In this document: in pieces, positions 43,962 through 53,964 of the stretch
Layout: the number at the start of each line of letters is the position of its first letter
How positions within the stretch are numbered: position 1 is the first letter of the stretch
Source of the DNA: Deltaproteobacteria bacterium
GTDB taxonomy: Bacteria; Bdellovibrionota; UBA2394
Length of the DNA stretch: 64,000 bases
Reading direction: 5' to 3'
NCBI GenBank assembly: GCA_017302715.1
Contig: JAFLCD010000006.1
Span: forward strand, 62,001 to 126,000
Made by a program: the position numbers and the translations under genes
Notes under the pieces: model-generated
Database searches by the model: none
Told to the model about the DNA's origin: nothing
The model's input: the letters and a program-made list of their open reading frames with translations, nothing else

Positions 43962-44861
43962 GTGATTAATCTTTCTGGTCTGCTCTCTATAAAGGGAATT
44001 TCGAGACCAGAGTTGTTTTCATTTTTCGACCAAGTTTCTTCAACAAAAAATTCATCCCAAAAACAAAATCAAAAACTGTCTACGACTTCAGATCAAGTCG
44101 GCATTCTCGCGTTCTTCGAGCCGAGCACTCGCACTCGTGTAAGCTTTGAAGCGGCGGGCTCGGCTTTGGGCATCCGCTGGATTGTTTTAAATCCCGAAAA
44201 TCTAAGTCTTAAAAAAGGGGAATCAGTAAAAGATACGTTTCAAGCTTTGGCTCTCTACCGACCTGATTTTTTGGTGATTCGACATCATTTAAGTGGATTT
44301 TGTGAGCTTGCTCAAAAGTGGACGAATCTTCCGATCATCAATGCGGGCGATGGATTTAACGAGCATCCGACTCAGGCCTTGCTTGATGCTTATACGCTTT
44401 GGAAAAAAAATCCGAAAAAGAAATATAAAATCGCCTTTTTTGGAGACGTCGTTCGTAGTCGTGTCGCACGATCGGATATCTACGCCTTTCGCGCTCTTGG
44501 GTACGATTTATCAATCGTCGATGATGGCGGTTTAGAGACGAAACTTTTTGCGAAAGCTTTTAAAGTTAAATTGATTTCAAGAGCCAAATTGAAAGCTCAG
44601 GATGTAGTTTTTTGTCTGCGAGTTCAAAAAGAGAGAGGCTCGCAAGTTCAGATGCCGGCCTTGATGCCAAATGATTTAGGGAAACAAACTTTGGTGATGC
44701 ATCCCGGGCCTGTTGTGGCAGGCGAAGATTTGGCTTATGAACTCTGTGATTTTAAAGCCAAAAATAATTTAGTGCATGAACAAGTTGAAAATGGATTTTG
44801 GGTTCGCAAAGAAATTTTAAGAAATGTGCTGAACTTGAAAAAAAGAGGTCCGAAAAAATGA
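43962..44861 (+). CDS. pyrB: Aspartate carbamoyltransferase catalytic chain
   Basis: 299 residues from the GTG at 43962; a TTG at 43953 is the alternative start. Carbamoyl-phosphate loop 'FFEPSTRTR' (about 51-59), 'EHPTQALLDAYT' and 'FFGDVVRSRVARS' are standard. The late loop reads 'MHPGPVVAGEDL' where relatives have 'HPGPVNRGVEI'. It makes carbamoyl aspartate in pyrimidine synthesis. It starts the pyrB-pyrC-carA-orf-carB-greA-recG run. No pyrI or PyrR-type leader is visible. Confidence 0.93.
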   Translation: MINLSGLLSIKGISRPELFSFFDQVSSTKNSSQKQNQKLSTTSDQVGILAFFEPSTRTRVSFEAAGSALGIRWIVLNPENLSLKKGESVKDTFQALALYRPDFLVIRHHLSGFCELAQKWTNLPIINAGDGFNEHPTQALLDAYTLWKKNPKKKYKIAFFGDVVRSRVARSDIYAFRALGYDLSIVDDGGLETKLFAKAFKVKLISRAKLKAQDVVFCLRVQKERGSQVQMPALMPNDLGKQTLVMHPGPVVAGEDLAYELCDFKAKNNLVHEQVENGFWVRKEILRNVLNLKKRGPKK

Positions 44862-46120
44862 TTCGGATTTTTTCTAAAAATATTTGGAATTGCGATAAAG
44901 AGAAATTTGAAAAAGGCGTTCTTGAGATTTCGGGCAGCAAAATCTCTGGTTATCAAAGTGGAGATCCAGATCTCAAAAAGAATAAACAGAAAGTTTTAGA
45001 TTACGGAGATTTGTTTGTTTCACCTTCAGCCGTGGATCTTCACATCCACAGCCGTGGATTTTTAGAATCTCATAAAGAAAGTTTTGAAACTTTAGAGGCT
45101 GCGGCTTTAAAGGGCGGGGTAAGTGCCGGGGCGTGTATGGCCAATACTTTTCCTCGTTTAGATTCTCCTCAAATGATTCGAGAATTCTTTAAATTTTCAA
45201 AACCACTTCGGGTAAAACTATCTCCTTTCGCTGCCGTTACTAAAAATCTAGAAGGAAAAAATCCAACAGATTGGGACGAACTTTTAAAGATGCCGATCGC
45301 AGGACTTTCGGATGACGGCAAACCTCTGCTCAACGAAAAGCTTTTTGAGCAGGCCTTAGTAAAAACAAAAAAGTATAAAAAATTTATTTCGCTTCACGAA
45401 GAAAATACAGAAACCTCATGTGCCTCGCAGCTTCACCTTTCAGAATCTTCGATGCGATTAGGAATTGAAGGCTCGCCTGAAAATTCCGAGAGCGAAATGG
45501 TGGCTCGAGATTTAGCGATTGCTTCAAGAGTGAAGGCGCATCTGCATTTAGCTCATATGTCTTCGGCCAAATCGGTAGCGTTGATTCAAGCCGCTAAGAA
45601 AAAAGGCGTTTCGGTTTCGGCTGAGCTTACTCCTCACCATGCGCTGCTTTCGGTCGATCAAGCTGAGAAGTATTCTTATGTGGATCTCTCGCGATTTAAA
45701 GTTTGCCCCGTGATTCGCTCGAGGGAAGATCAAGCGGCCCTATGGAAGGGTGTTGAAAACGGAGCCATTGATTGTTTTGCCTCGGATCACGCTCCGCACT
45801 CTCATTTTGAGAAAGATCGTCCTTATAAAGAGGCGGCGCATGGAATGATCGGCTTAGAATATTATTTTCCTCTCTATAATGAGTTTCGGCTTCGCTCAAA
45901 ACTCTCTTGGAAAAGATTTTTTGAGTGTTTTTGGAAAAATCCAGCAAAGTTGCTAAAACTAGATATGAACGCCGCCGATTTGATTATTTTTGATCCGAAC
46001 GCTGTACAGACCTTGGATTGGTCTCTTTCGAAGTCTTCAAATACTCCTTTTGCTGGAGCTAAGATCCGTGGAAAAATCGTAGAACACTGGATCGCAGGAA
46101 AAAAACTTTATGGCATCTAA
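44858..46120 (+). CDS. pyrC: Dihydroorotase (class I)
   Basis: 420 residues from the ATG at 44858, which overlaps the pyrB stop by 4 bp; a longer frame from 44798 lies inside pyrB. Zinc ligands in 'DLHIHSRG', 'SLHEEN', 'HLAHMSS' and the catalytic Asp in 'FASDHAPH' are visible, with 'GLSDDGKPL' typical of class I enzymes. It closes carbamoyl aspartate to dihydroorotate. A bare 'HSRG' replaces the usual 'HLREPG'. Confidence 0.93.
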   Translation: MIRIFSKNIWNCDKEKFEKGVLEISGSKISGYQSGDPDLKKNKQKVLDYGDLFVSPSAVDLHIHSRGFLESHKESFETLEAAALKGGVSAGACMANTFPRLDSPQMIREFFKFSKPLRVKLSPFAAVTKNLEGKNPTDWDELLKMPIAGLSDDGKPLLNEKLFEQALVKTKKYKKFISLHEENTETSCASQLHLSESSMRLGIEGSPENSESEMVARDLAIASRVKAHLHLAHMSSAKSVALIQAAKKKGVSVSAELTPHHALLSVDQAEKYSYVDLSRFKVCPVIRSREDQAALWKGVENGAIDCFASDHAPHSHFEKDRPYKEAAHGMIGLEYYFPLYNEFRLRSKLSWKRFFECFWKNPAKLLKLDMNAADLIIFDPNAVQTLDWSLSKSSNTPFAGAKIRGKIVEHWIAGKKLYGI

Positions 46121-47243
46121 AGCAAAACCAGGCGCGCTTCTACTTCAAGACGGTAGTCTCTGGCGTGGCCTAAGTTTTGGCGCAAAAACAACTTCGGTAG
46201 GCGAGGTGGTTTTTCATACGGCTCTAAGCGGCTATCAAGAAATTTTAACGGATCCTTCGTATCGAAAACAGATCATTACTTTTTCTTCAGTACAGATCGG
46301 CAATCAGGGATTTCACTCCGAAGATTTTGAAAGTAAGCGCGTGTGGGCGTCGGGTTGTCTGGTAAGAGATTATTCGGAGCCGCTTTATCATTGGAGAAAA
46401 GAAAATTCTCTGGATGAAATTTTAAAGCAAAATAAAACTCCTGCCCTTTCAGGAATCGATACGCGTCGATTAATTTTGCATCTTCGTGAAAACGGAAATC
46501 AGTGGGGCGTGATCTCCACTGAAACCGATGATCTTAAATCTTTAAAAAAACATTTGCAGAAAACAGTTTCGATGCAGGGGCTTTCTCTCACTCAAGAAGT
46601 TTCAACTTCAAAAATGTACACTTGGACCGAGGGAAGTTCTGCGCTTTTAAATTCGCCGATCACGACTCCCGCAAACAAGCGAGTCGTCGTGATGGATTTT
46701 GGAGTGAAGCATCAGATTTTGCGCTACCTCATCGACTCCGGCTTCAAAGAGGCGATTGTGGTACCTGCAAAAACGTCGGCCAAAGATATTTTAGCGCTTA
46801 AAGCCGATGCTCTCTTTTTATCGAATGGTCCTGGAGATCCCGCAGCAGAAACGGAGATCGTCAGCGAAGTAAAAAAACTGATCGGAGAGTTTCCGATTTT
46901 TGGAATTTGTTTAGGCCATCAGATTTTAGGATTGGCACTCGGACTTTCGACTTTCAAATTAAAATTTGGTCATCACGGTGCCAATCATCCTGTGCAGAAT
47001 TTACGTACGGGCAAAGTAGAAATCACTTCTCAAAATCACGGCTTTGCGGTTTCGGCAGAAGAGATCGCGAAGCATAAAGATATTGAAGTGACACATTTAA
47101 ATTTAAACGATCAGACGGTTGAAGGATTTGTGCATAAAAAATATCCAGTTTGCGCGATTCAATTTCATCCGGAGTCGGCACCCGGTCCGATCGACTCAAC
47201 ATTCACATTTAAGCAGTTTTACGAGGGGAATTTTCACATATGA
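46110..47243 (+). CDS. carA: Carbamoyl-phosphate synthase small (glutaminase) subunit
   Basis: 377 residues. The C-terminal class I glutaminase domain has Cys267 in 'GICLGHQ' and the His/Glu pair in 'FHPESAPGP'; the N-terminal domain has 'ALSGYQEILTDPSY'. It supplies ammonia from glutamine to CarB. It overlaps pyrC by 11 bp and the next gene by 4 bp. Confidence 0.96.
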   Translation: MASKAKPGALLLQDGSLWRGLSFGAKTTSVGEVVFHTALSGYQEILTDPSYRKQIITFSSVQIGNQGFHSEDFESKRVWASGCLVRDYSEPLYHWRKENSLDEILKQNKTPALSGIDTRRLILHLRENGNQWGVISTETDDLKSLKKHLQKTVSMQGLSLTQEVSTSKMYTWTEGSSALLNSPITTPANKRVVVMDFGVKHQILRYLIDSGFKEAIVVPAKTSAKDILALKADALFLSNGPGDPAAETEIVSEVKKLIGEFPIFGICLGHQILGLALGLSTFKLKFGHHGANHPVQNLRTGKVEITSQNHGFAVSAEEIAKHKDIEVTHLNLNDQTVEGFVHKKYPVCAIQFHPESAPGPIDSTFTFKQFYEGNFHI

Positions 47244-47950
47244 GCTACGCTGACAACCGAAAAATTTGGGAAGAAGCCTACCAAGAACTTTTGAAATTTG
47301 GTTCCGACGGTGTTTTACAGAACGAAATTTTAGAAGCCAAAGAAGTTTTCTTTTCTAAACTAGGTCGCGCTCACGAGATGCGCGAAGAATTATTCGAAGT
47401 CGCAAGCCAAAGTTTTTTGGAATGGTATTTATTTGAGTACCCCACGCGGTTATTTACGAAGACTCCGGCGGTGGTTTTTTTAAGTTTGGGCTTAGGCTCT
47501 ACTGGTAAAAATGAAATTCTTGAGAGATCGCTTTTCAATCATTGGTCTATCTACGAAATCATCGCGATTAAATCCGATCGTTTAATTTTGAAAGATCTAC
47601 TGCTCGGTCATAAGCGCGTGGCCTTAAAAGAATTGGATGCGCCTGAATTTCGAGGCTGGAAAATAAAAGAGGGTCAGATTTTTCAAGCGCGTTTATTTCC
47701 ACTGGCTGGTGCCGCTGAATCTAAAGAAGAAATTTATTTTTTCACACATCGCTGGCTGCACCCTGATCCAGAAGATCAGATGCTTATGTCTGTTTGTAAA
47801 AAGCGCCAACCTAAATGGTCGCTGCATAAAGATTTATTGCTCTCGTCGTTTGAGGCCGCCGTGCGCTCGTATGGAATTCAGTCTCAAATCAAAGCGAGTG
47901 GTAGTCGAAACTGGTTGTATCAAGATTTACAGAAACGTTATGTGAGTTAA
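47240..47950 (+). CDS. Uncharacterised protein encoded between carA and carB
   Basis: 236 residues, no signal peptide or membrane segment. Helical N-terminus ('MREELFEVASQSFLEWYLFE') then mixed strands with 'IYEIIAIKSDRLILKDLLLG' and 'QIFQARLFPLAG', a pattern seen in small regulatory or SEC-C/YchJ-associated-like proteins, but no zinc motif is present. Overlaps carA by 4 bp and ends 9 nt before carB, so it is certainly co-translated with the synthase. Function unknown; a role near carbamoyl phosphate is only inferred. Confidence 0.8.
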   Translation: MSYADNRKIWEEAYQELLKFGSDGVLQNEILEAKEVFFSKLGRAHEMREELFEVASQSFLEWYLFEYPTRLFTKTPAVVFLSLGLGSTGKNEILERSLFNHWSIYEIIAIKSDRLILKDLLLGHKRVALKELDAPEFRGWKIKEGQIFQARLFPLAGAAESKEEIYFFTHRWLHPDPEDQMLMSVCKKRQPKWSLHKDLLLSSFEAAVRSYGIQSQIKASGSRNWLYQDLQKRYVS

Positions 47951-47959
47951 GGAAGTCTA

Positions 47960-50900
47960 ATGCCTAAGCGAGAAGATCTTCGCAAAATTCTCATTATCGG
48001 AAGTGGGCCTATTCAGATTGGCCAGGCCTGCGAATTTGATTATTCGGGAACTCAAGCGGTTCGCGCGCTCAAAGCCGAAGGCTACGAAATTATTTTGGTG
48101 AATTCGAATCCGGCAACGATCATGACGGATCCTGAACTCGCAGATCGAACTTATATCGAGCCACTCACCGCCGAAACTTTAGAAAAAATTATTGCGATCG
48201 AAAAACCCGATGCTCTTCTGCCGACCTTAGGCGGACAAGTTGCGCTGAATCTTGCGATTGAACTTCATGAACACGGCGTGCTTGAAACTTATAGAGTAGA
48301 AGTTTTGGGAGCTTCGATTCCTTCGATTGAACTTGCTGAGGATCGAGAGAAGTTTAAAAATTTGATGGTGGAGTTGGATCTGCCGATTTTAAAATCTAAA
48401 GTGATTAATAATTTATCCGACGGCGTTAAGGCTGCCGATGAAATTGGATTTCCTTTAGTGCTTCGACCAAGTTTCACTTTGGGCGGAGCCGGCGGAGGTA
48501 TTGTCTATAATAAGTCAGAACTTTCGGATCGATTGACTGAGGCACTTCGCGCATCTCCGACATCTGAAGTTTTGCTCGAAGAATCCGTGATCGGTTGGAA
48601 GGAAATCGAACTCGAAGTCATGCGAGATCGTAAAGATCAAATGGTCGTCGTCTGCGGAATTGAAAATTTGGATCCCATGGGCATTCACACGGGGGACTCG
48701 ATCACGTTAGCCCCCATTCAAACGTTGACCGATAAAGAATATCAACGGCTTCGTGAATCTGCGAAAAAAATTGTGCGCGGCGTAGGCGTCGAAACCGGCG
48801 GATGCAATATTCAGTATGCGCTCGATCCCCATTCGGATCGCTGGATCATCGTTGAGATGAATCCTCGTGTGTCTAGATCTTCGGCACTTGCATCGAAGGC
48901 AACGGGATTTCCGATTGCAAAACTTGCTGCACTTTTGGCGGTGGGTTATTCGCTGGATGAAATTAAAAACGATATCACGAAAGAAACCCCGGCTTCATTC
49001 GAGCCCGTGATCGATTATATCGTGGTAAAAGTTCCGCGTTTCGCTTTTGAAAAATTTTCGGCGACTGAACCTTTACTCGGCACTCAGATGAAATCGGTGG
49101 GTGAGGTGATGTCGCTTGGACGTAGTTTTAAAGAAGCGTTTCAAAAAGCTTTTGCGAGTTTGGAGCTCGGAAACAAAGGATTGTTACTTCCGAAATCTTG
49201 GAAGCCTGAAGAAGTTAAACTCGAAACGATTCGACGACAAAGATTTGATCGTTGGTGGTTGATGGCGGAGCTGCTTCGTGCAGAGACGGCGACGATTGAA
49301 GAAATTCATGAGGCCACTCAAATTGATCGATGGTTTTTAAAGCAGCTCGAAGAAATTATTGATTACGAAAAAGAGTTAGCAAGGATGAAGTTTGCAAAGG
49401 TCGGAGCTAAAGAATTTCGAAAAGCTAAAAACTTTGGATTCACAGATGAGGTTTTGGCAGTGCTTTGGAAGACTCCGCTTGAAAAAATCACCGCGAAACG
49501 AGAAAAATGTGAAGTTGAAGCTTCGCTCAATCAAGTAGATACCTGTGCTGGTGAATTCGAAGCAAAAACTCCCTATTATTATTTTGCTTATGAAAATTAT
49601 CCTTCCGCTCTTCCTGATAAAATTCCCGTGAAGAACAAAAAAGAAGCCGTGATTATTTTAGGCAGTGGCCCGAATCGAATCGGCCAAGGTGTCGAATTCG
49701 ATTATTGCTGCGTAAAATCTGCACAAGCGATTCGCGATTTAGGTTTTGAAGCGGTAATGGTCAATTGCAATCCCGAAACAGTTTCAACCGATTACGATAT
49801 TTCAAATCGACTTTATTTTGAGCCTCTTCAGAAAGAATTTTTGGAGAGAATTTTCAAAGAAGAAAATAAATTTGGAAAAATTCGCGGCGTACTTTGCCAG
49901 ACGGGTGGGGGCACTGCGCTTCGACTTTCTCAGCAGCTTGATTCCAAAAGTATTTTAGGAACTCCCTCCGCTCAAATCGATCGCGCCGAAGATCGCGCAA
50001 AATTTGATAAAGTTCTAACCAAGCTCAAACTTAAGCGCCCAGAATCAAAAACGGTCAATCGCGTGGAGGATTTGAAAAAAGTTTGTGCAAATTTAGGTTA
50101 TCCCGTTTTGATTCGCCCGAGCTATGTGCTTGGCGGAAGATCCATGCATATTGTTCGTTCTGAAGAAAATCTAAATCGAATTTTGCAAACCTTTTCGACG
50201 GCGAGTGATATCGAGTTTCCACTCTTGGTCGATAGATTTTTAGATGAAGCCATTGAAGTGGATGTCGATTGCATTGGCGATAGCAAAGCCGTTGTCGTCT
50301 TAGCGGTGATGGAGCATATCGAAGAAGCTGGAATTCACTCCGGAGATTCTTCGTGTTCATTGCCCTCTCTCAGTTTATCAAACGCCATGATCGATAAAAT
50401 TCGAAAAACTTCTATTCAACTGGGGCGTGAACTTCAACTCTCTGGATTTTTAAATATCCAATTTGCCATTTCTAAAAAGAACGAACTTTATGTGCTCGAA
50501 GTAAATCCTCGAGCATCGAGAACTCTTCCTTTTGTTTGCAAAGCGACGGGAACCGATTGGGTGCGCGCGGGAATTCACGCCATGCTTGGAAAAACTTTTA
50601 AAGAGCAAGAGCTCGTTCCGCCTCCACTTTATCCTGCTGACTTTCAACATTACTCTGTCAAAGCGGTTGTCTTTCCCTTTTTAAAATTTCCAGGCGTCGA
50701 CGTTTTGCTCGGACCCGAAATGAAATCCACTGGCGAAGTCATGGGTGTGGGCGAAGATTTTTCGGAAGCTTTTATGAAGGCTCTCATAGCATCGAGTCAC
50801 CGCTTACCAAAATCTGGAAGCGTTTTTGTCAGTGTTCGAGATAGTGACAAAGAAAAATTGATAGAGATTTGTCAAAAATTAAAAGCTTTAGGATTTAGAT

Positions 50901-51328
50901 TGATTGCCACTCACGGAACAGCGGCGTATTTGCGAAAACTTGGAATCGTGGTCGCGGGTATCAATAAAGTAAAAGAAGGGCAACCGCATATCGTCGATGC
51001 GATCATCAACGGACAAATTGATATGGTGATCAACACCACCGATAGTGAGTCGGCGATTTCGGATTCTTATTCGATTCGTCGCTCAGCTCTTCAGACTGGT
51101 GTTCCTTATTTTACGACCCTCACGGCGGCTAAGGCAGCTGTGCATTCGTTACCGAGGTATATTCGTGGAGAGCTTGAAGTTCGGGCTTTGCAATCTCTGC
51201 CATTCAAAGGTAAAACATCCACTTTAGGAACGAACTATGGCACCAGAACGCGAACCAATGACCCCCGCGGGTTACGAAAAACTTCAAAAGGAACTCGAAC
51301 AAATCAAAACGGTCGAGCGGCCTCGTAA
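47960..51328 (+). CDS. carB: Carbamoyl-phosphate synthase large subunit
   Basis: 1122 residues, about 50 longer than E. coli CarB. Two tandem ATP-grasp halves are visible, each opening with '[16 protein letters not shown]' or '[16 protein letters not shown]', then an oligomerisation helix region ('[12 protein letters not shown]') and a C-terminal allosteric domain ('[15 protein letters not shown]'). The last 30 or so residues are a basic tail ('[19 protein letters not shown]') read from the DNA that also starts greA (92-bp overlap). That tail has no counterpart in the family I know and looks like a lost stop codon. Confidence 0.96.
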   Translation: MPKREDLRKILIIGSGPIQIGQACEFDYSGTQAVRALKAEGYEIILVNSNPATIMTDPELADRTYIEPLTAETLEKIIAIEKPDALLPTLGGQVALNLAIELHEHGVLETYRVEVLGASIPSIELAEDREKFKNLMVELDLPILKSKVINNLSDGVKAADEIGFPLVLRPSFTLGGAGGGIVYNKSELSDRLTEALRASPTSEVLLEESVIGWKEIELEVMRDRKDQMVVVCGIENLDPMGIHTGDSITLAPIQTLTDKEYQRLRESAKKIVRGVGVETGGCNIQYALDPHSDRWIIVEMNPRVSRSSALASKATGFPIAKLAALLAVGYSLDEIKNDITKETPASFEPVIDYIVVKVPRFAFEKFSATEPLLGTQMKSVGEVMSLGRSFKEAFQKAFASLELGNKGLLLPKSWKPEEVKLETIRRQRFDRWWLMAELLRAETATIEEIHEATQIDRWFLKQLEEIIDYEKELARMKFAKVGAKEFRKAKNFGFTDEVLAVLWKTPLEKITAKREKCEVEASLNQVDTCAGEFEAKTPYYYFAYENYPSALPDKIPVKNKKEAVIILGSGPNRIGQGVEFDYCCVKSAQAIRDLGFEAVMVNCNPETVSTDYDISNRLYFEPLQKEFLERIFKEENKFGKIRGVLCQTGGGTALRLSQQLDSKSILGTPSAQIDRAEDRAKFDKVLTKLKLKRPESKTVNRVEDLKKVCANLGYPVLIRPSYVLGGRSMHIVRSEENLNRILQTFSTASDIEFPLLVDRFLDEAIEVDVDCIGDSKAVVVLAVMEHIEEAGIHSGDSSCSLPSLSLSNAMIDKIRKTSIQLGRELQLSGFLNIQFAISKKNELYVLEVNPRASRTLPFVCKATGTDWVRAGIHAMLGKTFKEQELVPPPLYPADFQHYSVKAVVFPFLKFPGVDVLLGPEMKSTGEVMGVGEDFSEAFMKALIASSHRLPKSGSVFVSVRDSDKEKLIEICQKLKALGFRLIATHGTAAYLRKLGIVVAGINKVKEGQPHIVDAIINGQIDMVINTTDSESAISDSYSIRRSALQTGVPYFTTLTAAKAAVHSLPRYIRGELEVRALQSLPFKGKTSTLGTNYGTRTRTNDPRGLRKTSKGTRTNQNGRAAS

Positions 51329-51716
51329 TATCAAGTCGATCGAAGAAGCTCGAGCTCACGGCGATCTCTCCGAAAATGCGGATTACGACGCTGCTAAGAA
51401 CGAGCAGGGATTGATTGCTGCTCGTTTAGCGCAAGTTGAAGATCGTCTCGCCCGAGCTGAAGTGATTGATCCAAAATCCTTGTCGGGAACCACCGTGATG
51501 TTTGGAGCGACGGTGACTTTGATCGATGTCGAAAGTGAAGAAAAAGTCGTTTATAAGTTGGTGGGATCTTTTGAAGCCGATCTTAAAGAGAAGACAATTA
51601 GTATCGAATCTCCGATTGGAAAATCTCTCATTGGAAAATCCGAAGGCGATGAAGTGGTTGTGAAAACGCCTGGTGGTTTTCGCGAATTTTCTATCCAAAA
51701 AGTCGAATACAAATAA
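51237..51716 (+). CDS. greA: Transcription elongation factor GreA
   Basis: 159 residues. Coiled-coil N-terminus with '[14 protein letters not shown]' and '[20 protein letters not shown]', and a globular C-terminus with '[16 protein letters not shown]'. It stimulates transcript cleavage in backtracked RNA polymerase. The ATG at 51237 has AGGA 8 nt upstream; an ATG at 51258 is an alternative. Either start lies inside the end of carB. Confidence 0.96.
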   Translation: MAPEREPMTPAGYEKLQKELEQIKTVERPRNIKSIEEARAHGDLSENADYDAAKNEQGLIAARLAQVEDRLARAEVIDPKSLSGTTVMFGATVTLIDVESEEKVVYKLVGSFEADLKEKTISIESPIGKSLIGKSEGDEVVVKTPGGFREFSIQKVEYK

Positions 51717-51721
51717 TTTCT

Positions 51722-53818
51722 ATGACGGGGACTCCCGATCTCGAAAAACCTCTGCGCTATCTTAAAGGAGTTGGCGAAAAACTCTCTTTGCTCTTTGCGA
51801 AGAAGGATATTTTAAAAGTCCGCGACCTACTTTATTATTTTCCGCGCACTTACGAAGATCGACGAAAAATTTCTACTCTCGATGAACTTCAAGCGGGGAT
51901 GACGACTTCGGTGGTGGGAAGAATTCGAAGATCCCATCCAGTTTTTTTTTCAAAGTCGAAGCGCCGAGCTTTTGAAGTGGTGCTTGAAGCTCCTGACTCT
52001 TCCAATTTTTTAAGCGCGCAAACTCTTAGTCTCACCTGGTTTCATTCTCCGTATTTAAAAAATAAATTGGAAGTCGGTACCCTGGTGATGGCGATGGGAG
52101 AAGTGCAGAATTTTCGTGGAAAATTTCAGATGGTTCATCCCGACGTTGAACTCATCGGTAAAACTTTAACGGATGAATTTAAAACTCCAGGCATTTTGCC
52201 CGTTTATTCAGAGACCGAAGGTCTGTTTCAAAAGACGATTCGAAAAATTGTAACGGGAGCCGTTAAAACTTTTGCGGCACAAGTTCAAGAAACTTTGCCA
52301 GATCCGATTTTAGAAAAATATAAATGGCCTAAGATTGGACCTGCACTCTATTCAATTCATTCGCCCAAACCCGATTCGGATTTTGAAGCCTTGGTTGAAA
52401 ATAAAACACCGGCGCATCAGAGACTCATTTTTGAAGAATTTTTTAAACTCTCTGTAGCTTTGGCCGCAAGGCGAGATCAAACCATTCAGAAAAAGGGAAT
52501 TGAGTTTAAAAAGCCTGAGCATTCTTGGGAGCAGTTGAAAAAAAATCTTCCTTTTAAGTTTACGAATGCGCAAAAAAAAGTTCTACATGAAATTTTAGAC
52601 GATATGACCTCGAGTAAGCCCATGCAGAGGCTCGTTCAAGGCGATGTGGGCTGCGGAAAAACTGTGGTGGCGGCCGCTGCCGCGCTGATCGCCATGGATT
52701 CGGGTTATCAAGTCGCGATGATGGCGCCGACTGAGCTTCTGATCGATCAGCATTTTAAAAATTTTGAAAAGTGGTTTGCAGGGATGTCGATTCGATGTGT
52801 GAAATTGACGGGCTCGCTTCCGGCCGCAGAAAAAAAGAAAATCTTAAAAGAAATGGCGAGTGAATCACCTTTGATGGTGTTTGGAACGCATGCGCTTTTT
52901 GAAAAGGATGTGGAGTTTCAAAAATTGGGATTGGTGATCATCGATGAGCAGCATCGATTTGGAGTTCGTCAACGCGCTGACCTTGTCGAAAAAGGTTCGA
53001 AAATTTCTCCACCTGATTTGCTCGTCATGACGGCAACTCCGATCCCTCGAACTTTAGCGCTCACCGTTTATGGAGACCTCGACATCTCGGTGATCGATGA
53101 ACTTCCACCCGGAAGAAAGCCTATCGTCACAAAAGTTTTTATTGATAAACAGAGAACTACTTTAGAAAAATCTATTTTAGAACAGCTTAAGCTCGATCGT
53201 CAGGCGTATATTGTTTTTCCACTTATTGAAGAGAGTGAGAAGTTGCCGCTGAAAAGCATCGAAGTCATGATGCCTCAAATCGAAAAAGCTTATTCCGAAT
53301 TTAAGGTCGCACTTCTGCATGGCAAAATGAAATATGAAGATCGTCAAAAAATTCTCGACGATTTTAAAGCGAATAAAATTCAAGTTTTAGTTTCAACGAC
53401 GGTGGTAGAGGTAGGTGTCGATATTCCAAACGCCACTGTCATGGTCATTGAAAACGCGGAGAGATTTGGGCTCAGTCAACTTCACCAGCTCCGCGGTCGA
53501 GTGGGCAGAGGTGCCGAGCAAAGTTTTTGTTTTTTAATGGCCTCGCATATGGGAACTCCTGAAATTGTGCAGCGACTTCGAACGATGGAAAAGACGCAAG
53601 ATGGATTCAAATTGGCCGAAGTCGATTTAGAAATGCGTGGGCCCGGTGAGTTTTTAGGGACGCGTCAATCCGGAATGCCGGCGTTTGAGTTGGCTCGCTT
53701 ACCTCGAGATTTGCATTTATTGCAGTTAGCACGCGAGGAGGCAGCGAATTGGGGTCGGCAGTTGAAGACGTCTTCTTCTCCAGGCGTATCCGTCACAGCA
53801 CACGAAATTGCTCCTTAA
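51722..53818 (+). CDS. recG: ATP-dependent DNA helicase RecG
   Basis: 698 residues. N-terminal wedge/OB domain, then Walker A 'GDVGCGKT' (307-314), 'DEQH' (408-411), 'MTATPIPRTLALTVYGDLD' and 'RGRVGRG', the RecG set. It reverses stalled replication forks and branch-migrates Holliday junctions. It begins 5 nt after greA. Confidence 0.97.
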   Translation: MTGTPDLEKPLRYLKGVGEKLSLLFAKKDILKVRDLLYYFPRTYEDRRKISTLDELQAGMTTSVVGRIRRSHPVFFSKSKRRAFEVVLEAPDSSNFLSAQTLSLTWFHSPYLKNKLEVGTLVMAMGEVQNFRGKFQMVHPDVELIGKTLTDEFKTPGILPVYSETEGLFQKTIRKIVTGAVKTFAAQVQETLPDPILEKYKWPKIGPALYSIHSPKPDSDFEALVENKTPAHQRLIFEEFFKLSVALAARRDQTIQKKGIEFKKPEHSWEQLKKNLPFKFTNAQKKVLHEILDDMTSSKPMQRLVQGDVGCGKTVVAAAAALIAMDSGYQVAMMAPTELLIDQHFKNFEKWFAGMSIRCVKLTGSLPAAEKKKILKEMASESPLMVFGTHALFEKDVEFQKLGLVIIDEQHRFGVRQRADLVEKGSKISPPDLLVMTATPIPRTLALTVYGDLDISVIDELPPGRKPIVTKVFIDKQRTTLEKSILEQLKLDRQAYIVFPLIEESEKLPLKSIEVMMPQIEKAYSEFKVALLHGKMKYEDRQKILDDFKANKIQVLVSTTVVEVGVDIPNATVMVIENAERFGLSQLHQLRGRVGRGAEQSFCFLMASHMGTPEIVQRLRTMEKTQDGFKLAEVDLEMRGPGEFLGTRQSGMPAFELARLPRDLHLLQLAREEAANWGRQLKTSSSPGVSVTAHEIAP

Positions 53819-53829
53819 TTACTTTTGGA

Positions 53830-53901
53830 GATTACGAAGATTCATTCTTGAACTTCGAGCTTTAGGTCACGTAATCTTATGTGCAGGGCTGAATCGTAAT
53901 C
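53830..53901. repeat. Inverted GATTACG/CGTAATC arms upstream of the DsbA-like gene
   Basis: GATTACG at 53830-53836 is matched by CGTAATC at 53870-53876 and again at 53895-53901, the last two set in similar TCACGTAATC / CGTAATCACG contexts. It could be a hairpin after recG or an operator for the next gene. Function unproven. Confidence 0.35.
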
Positions 53902-53964
53902 ACGTGCGACGATTCGAGAAACCATTCATTAAGATTAGCGCGTAAAGAAATTGGAGATTTTGGA

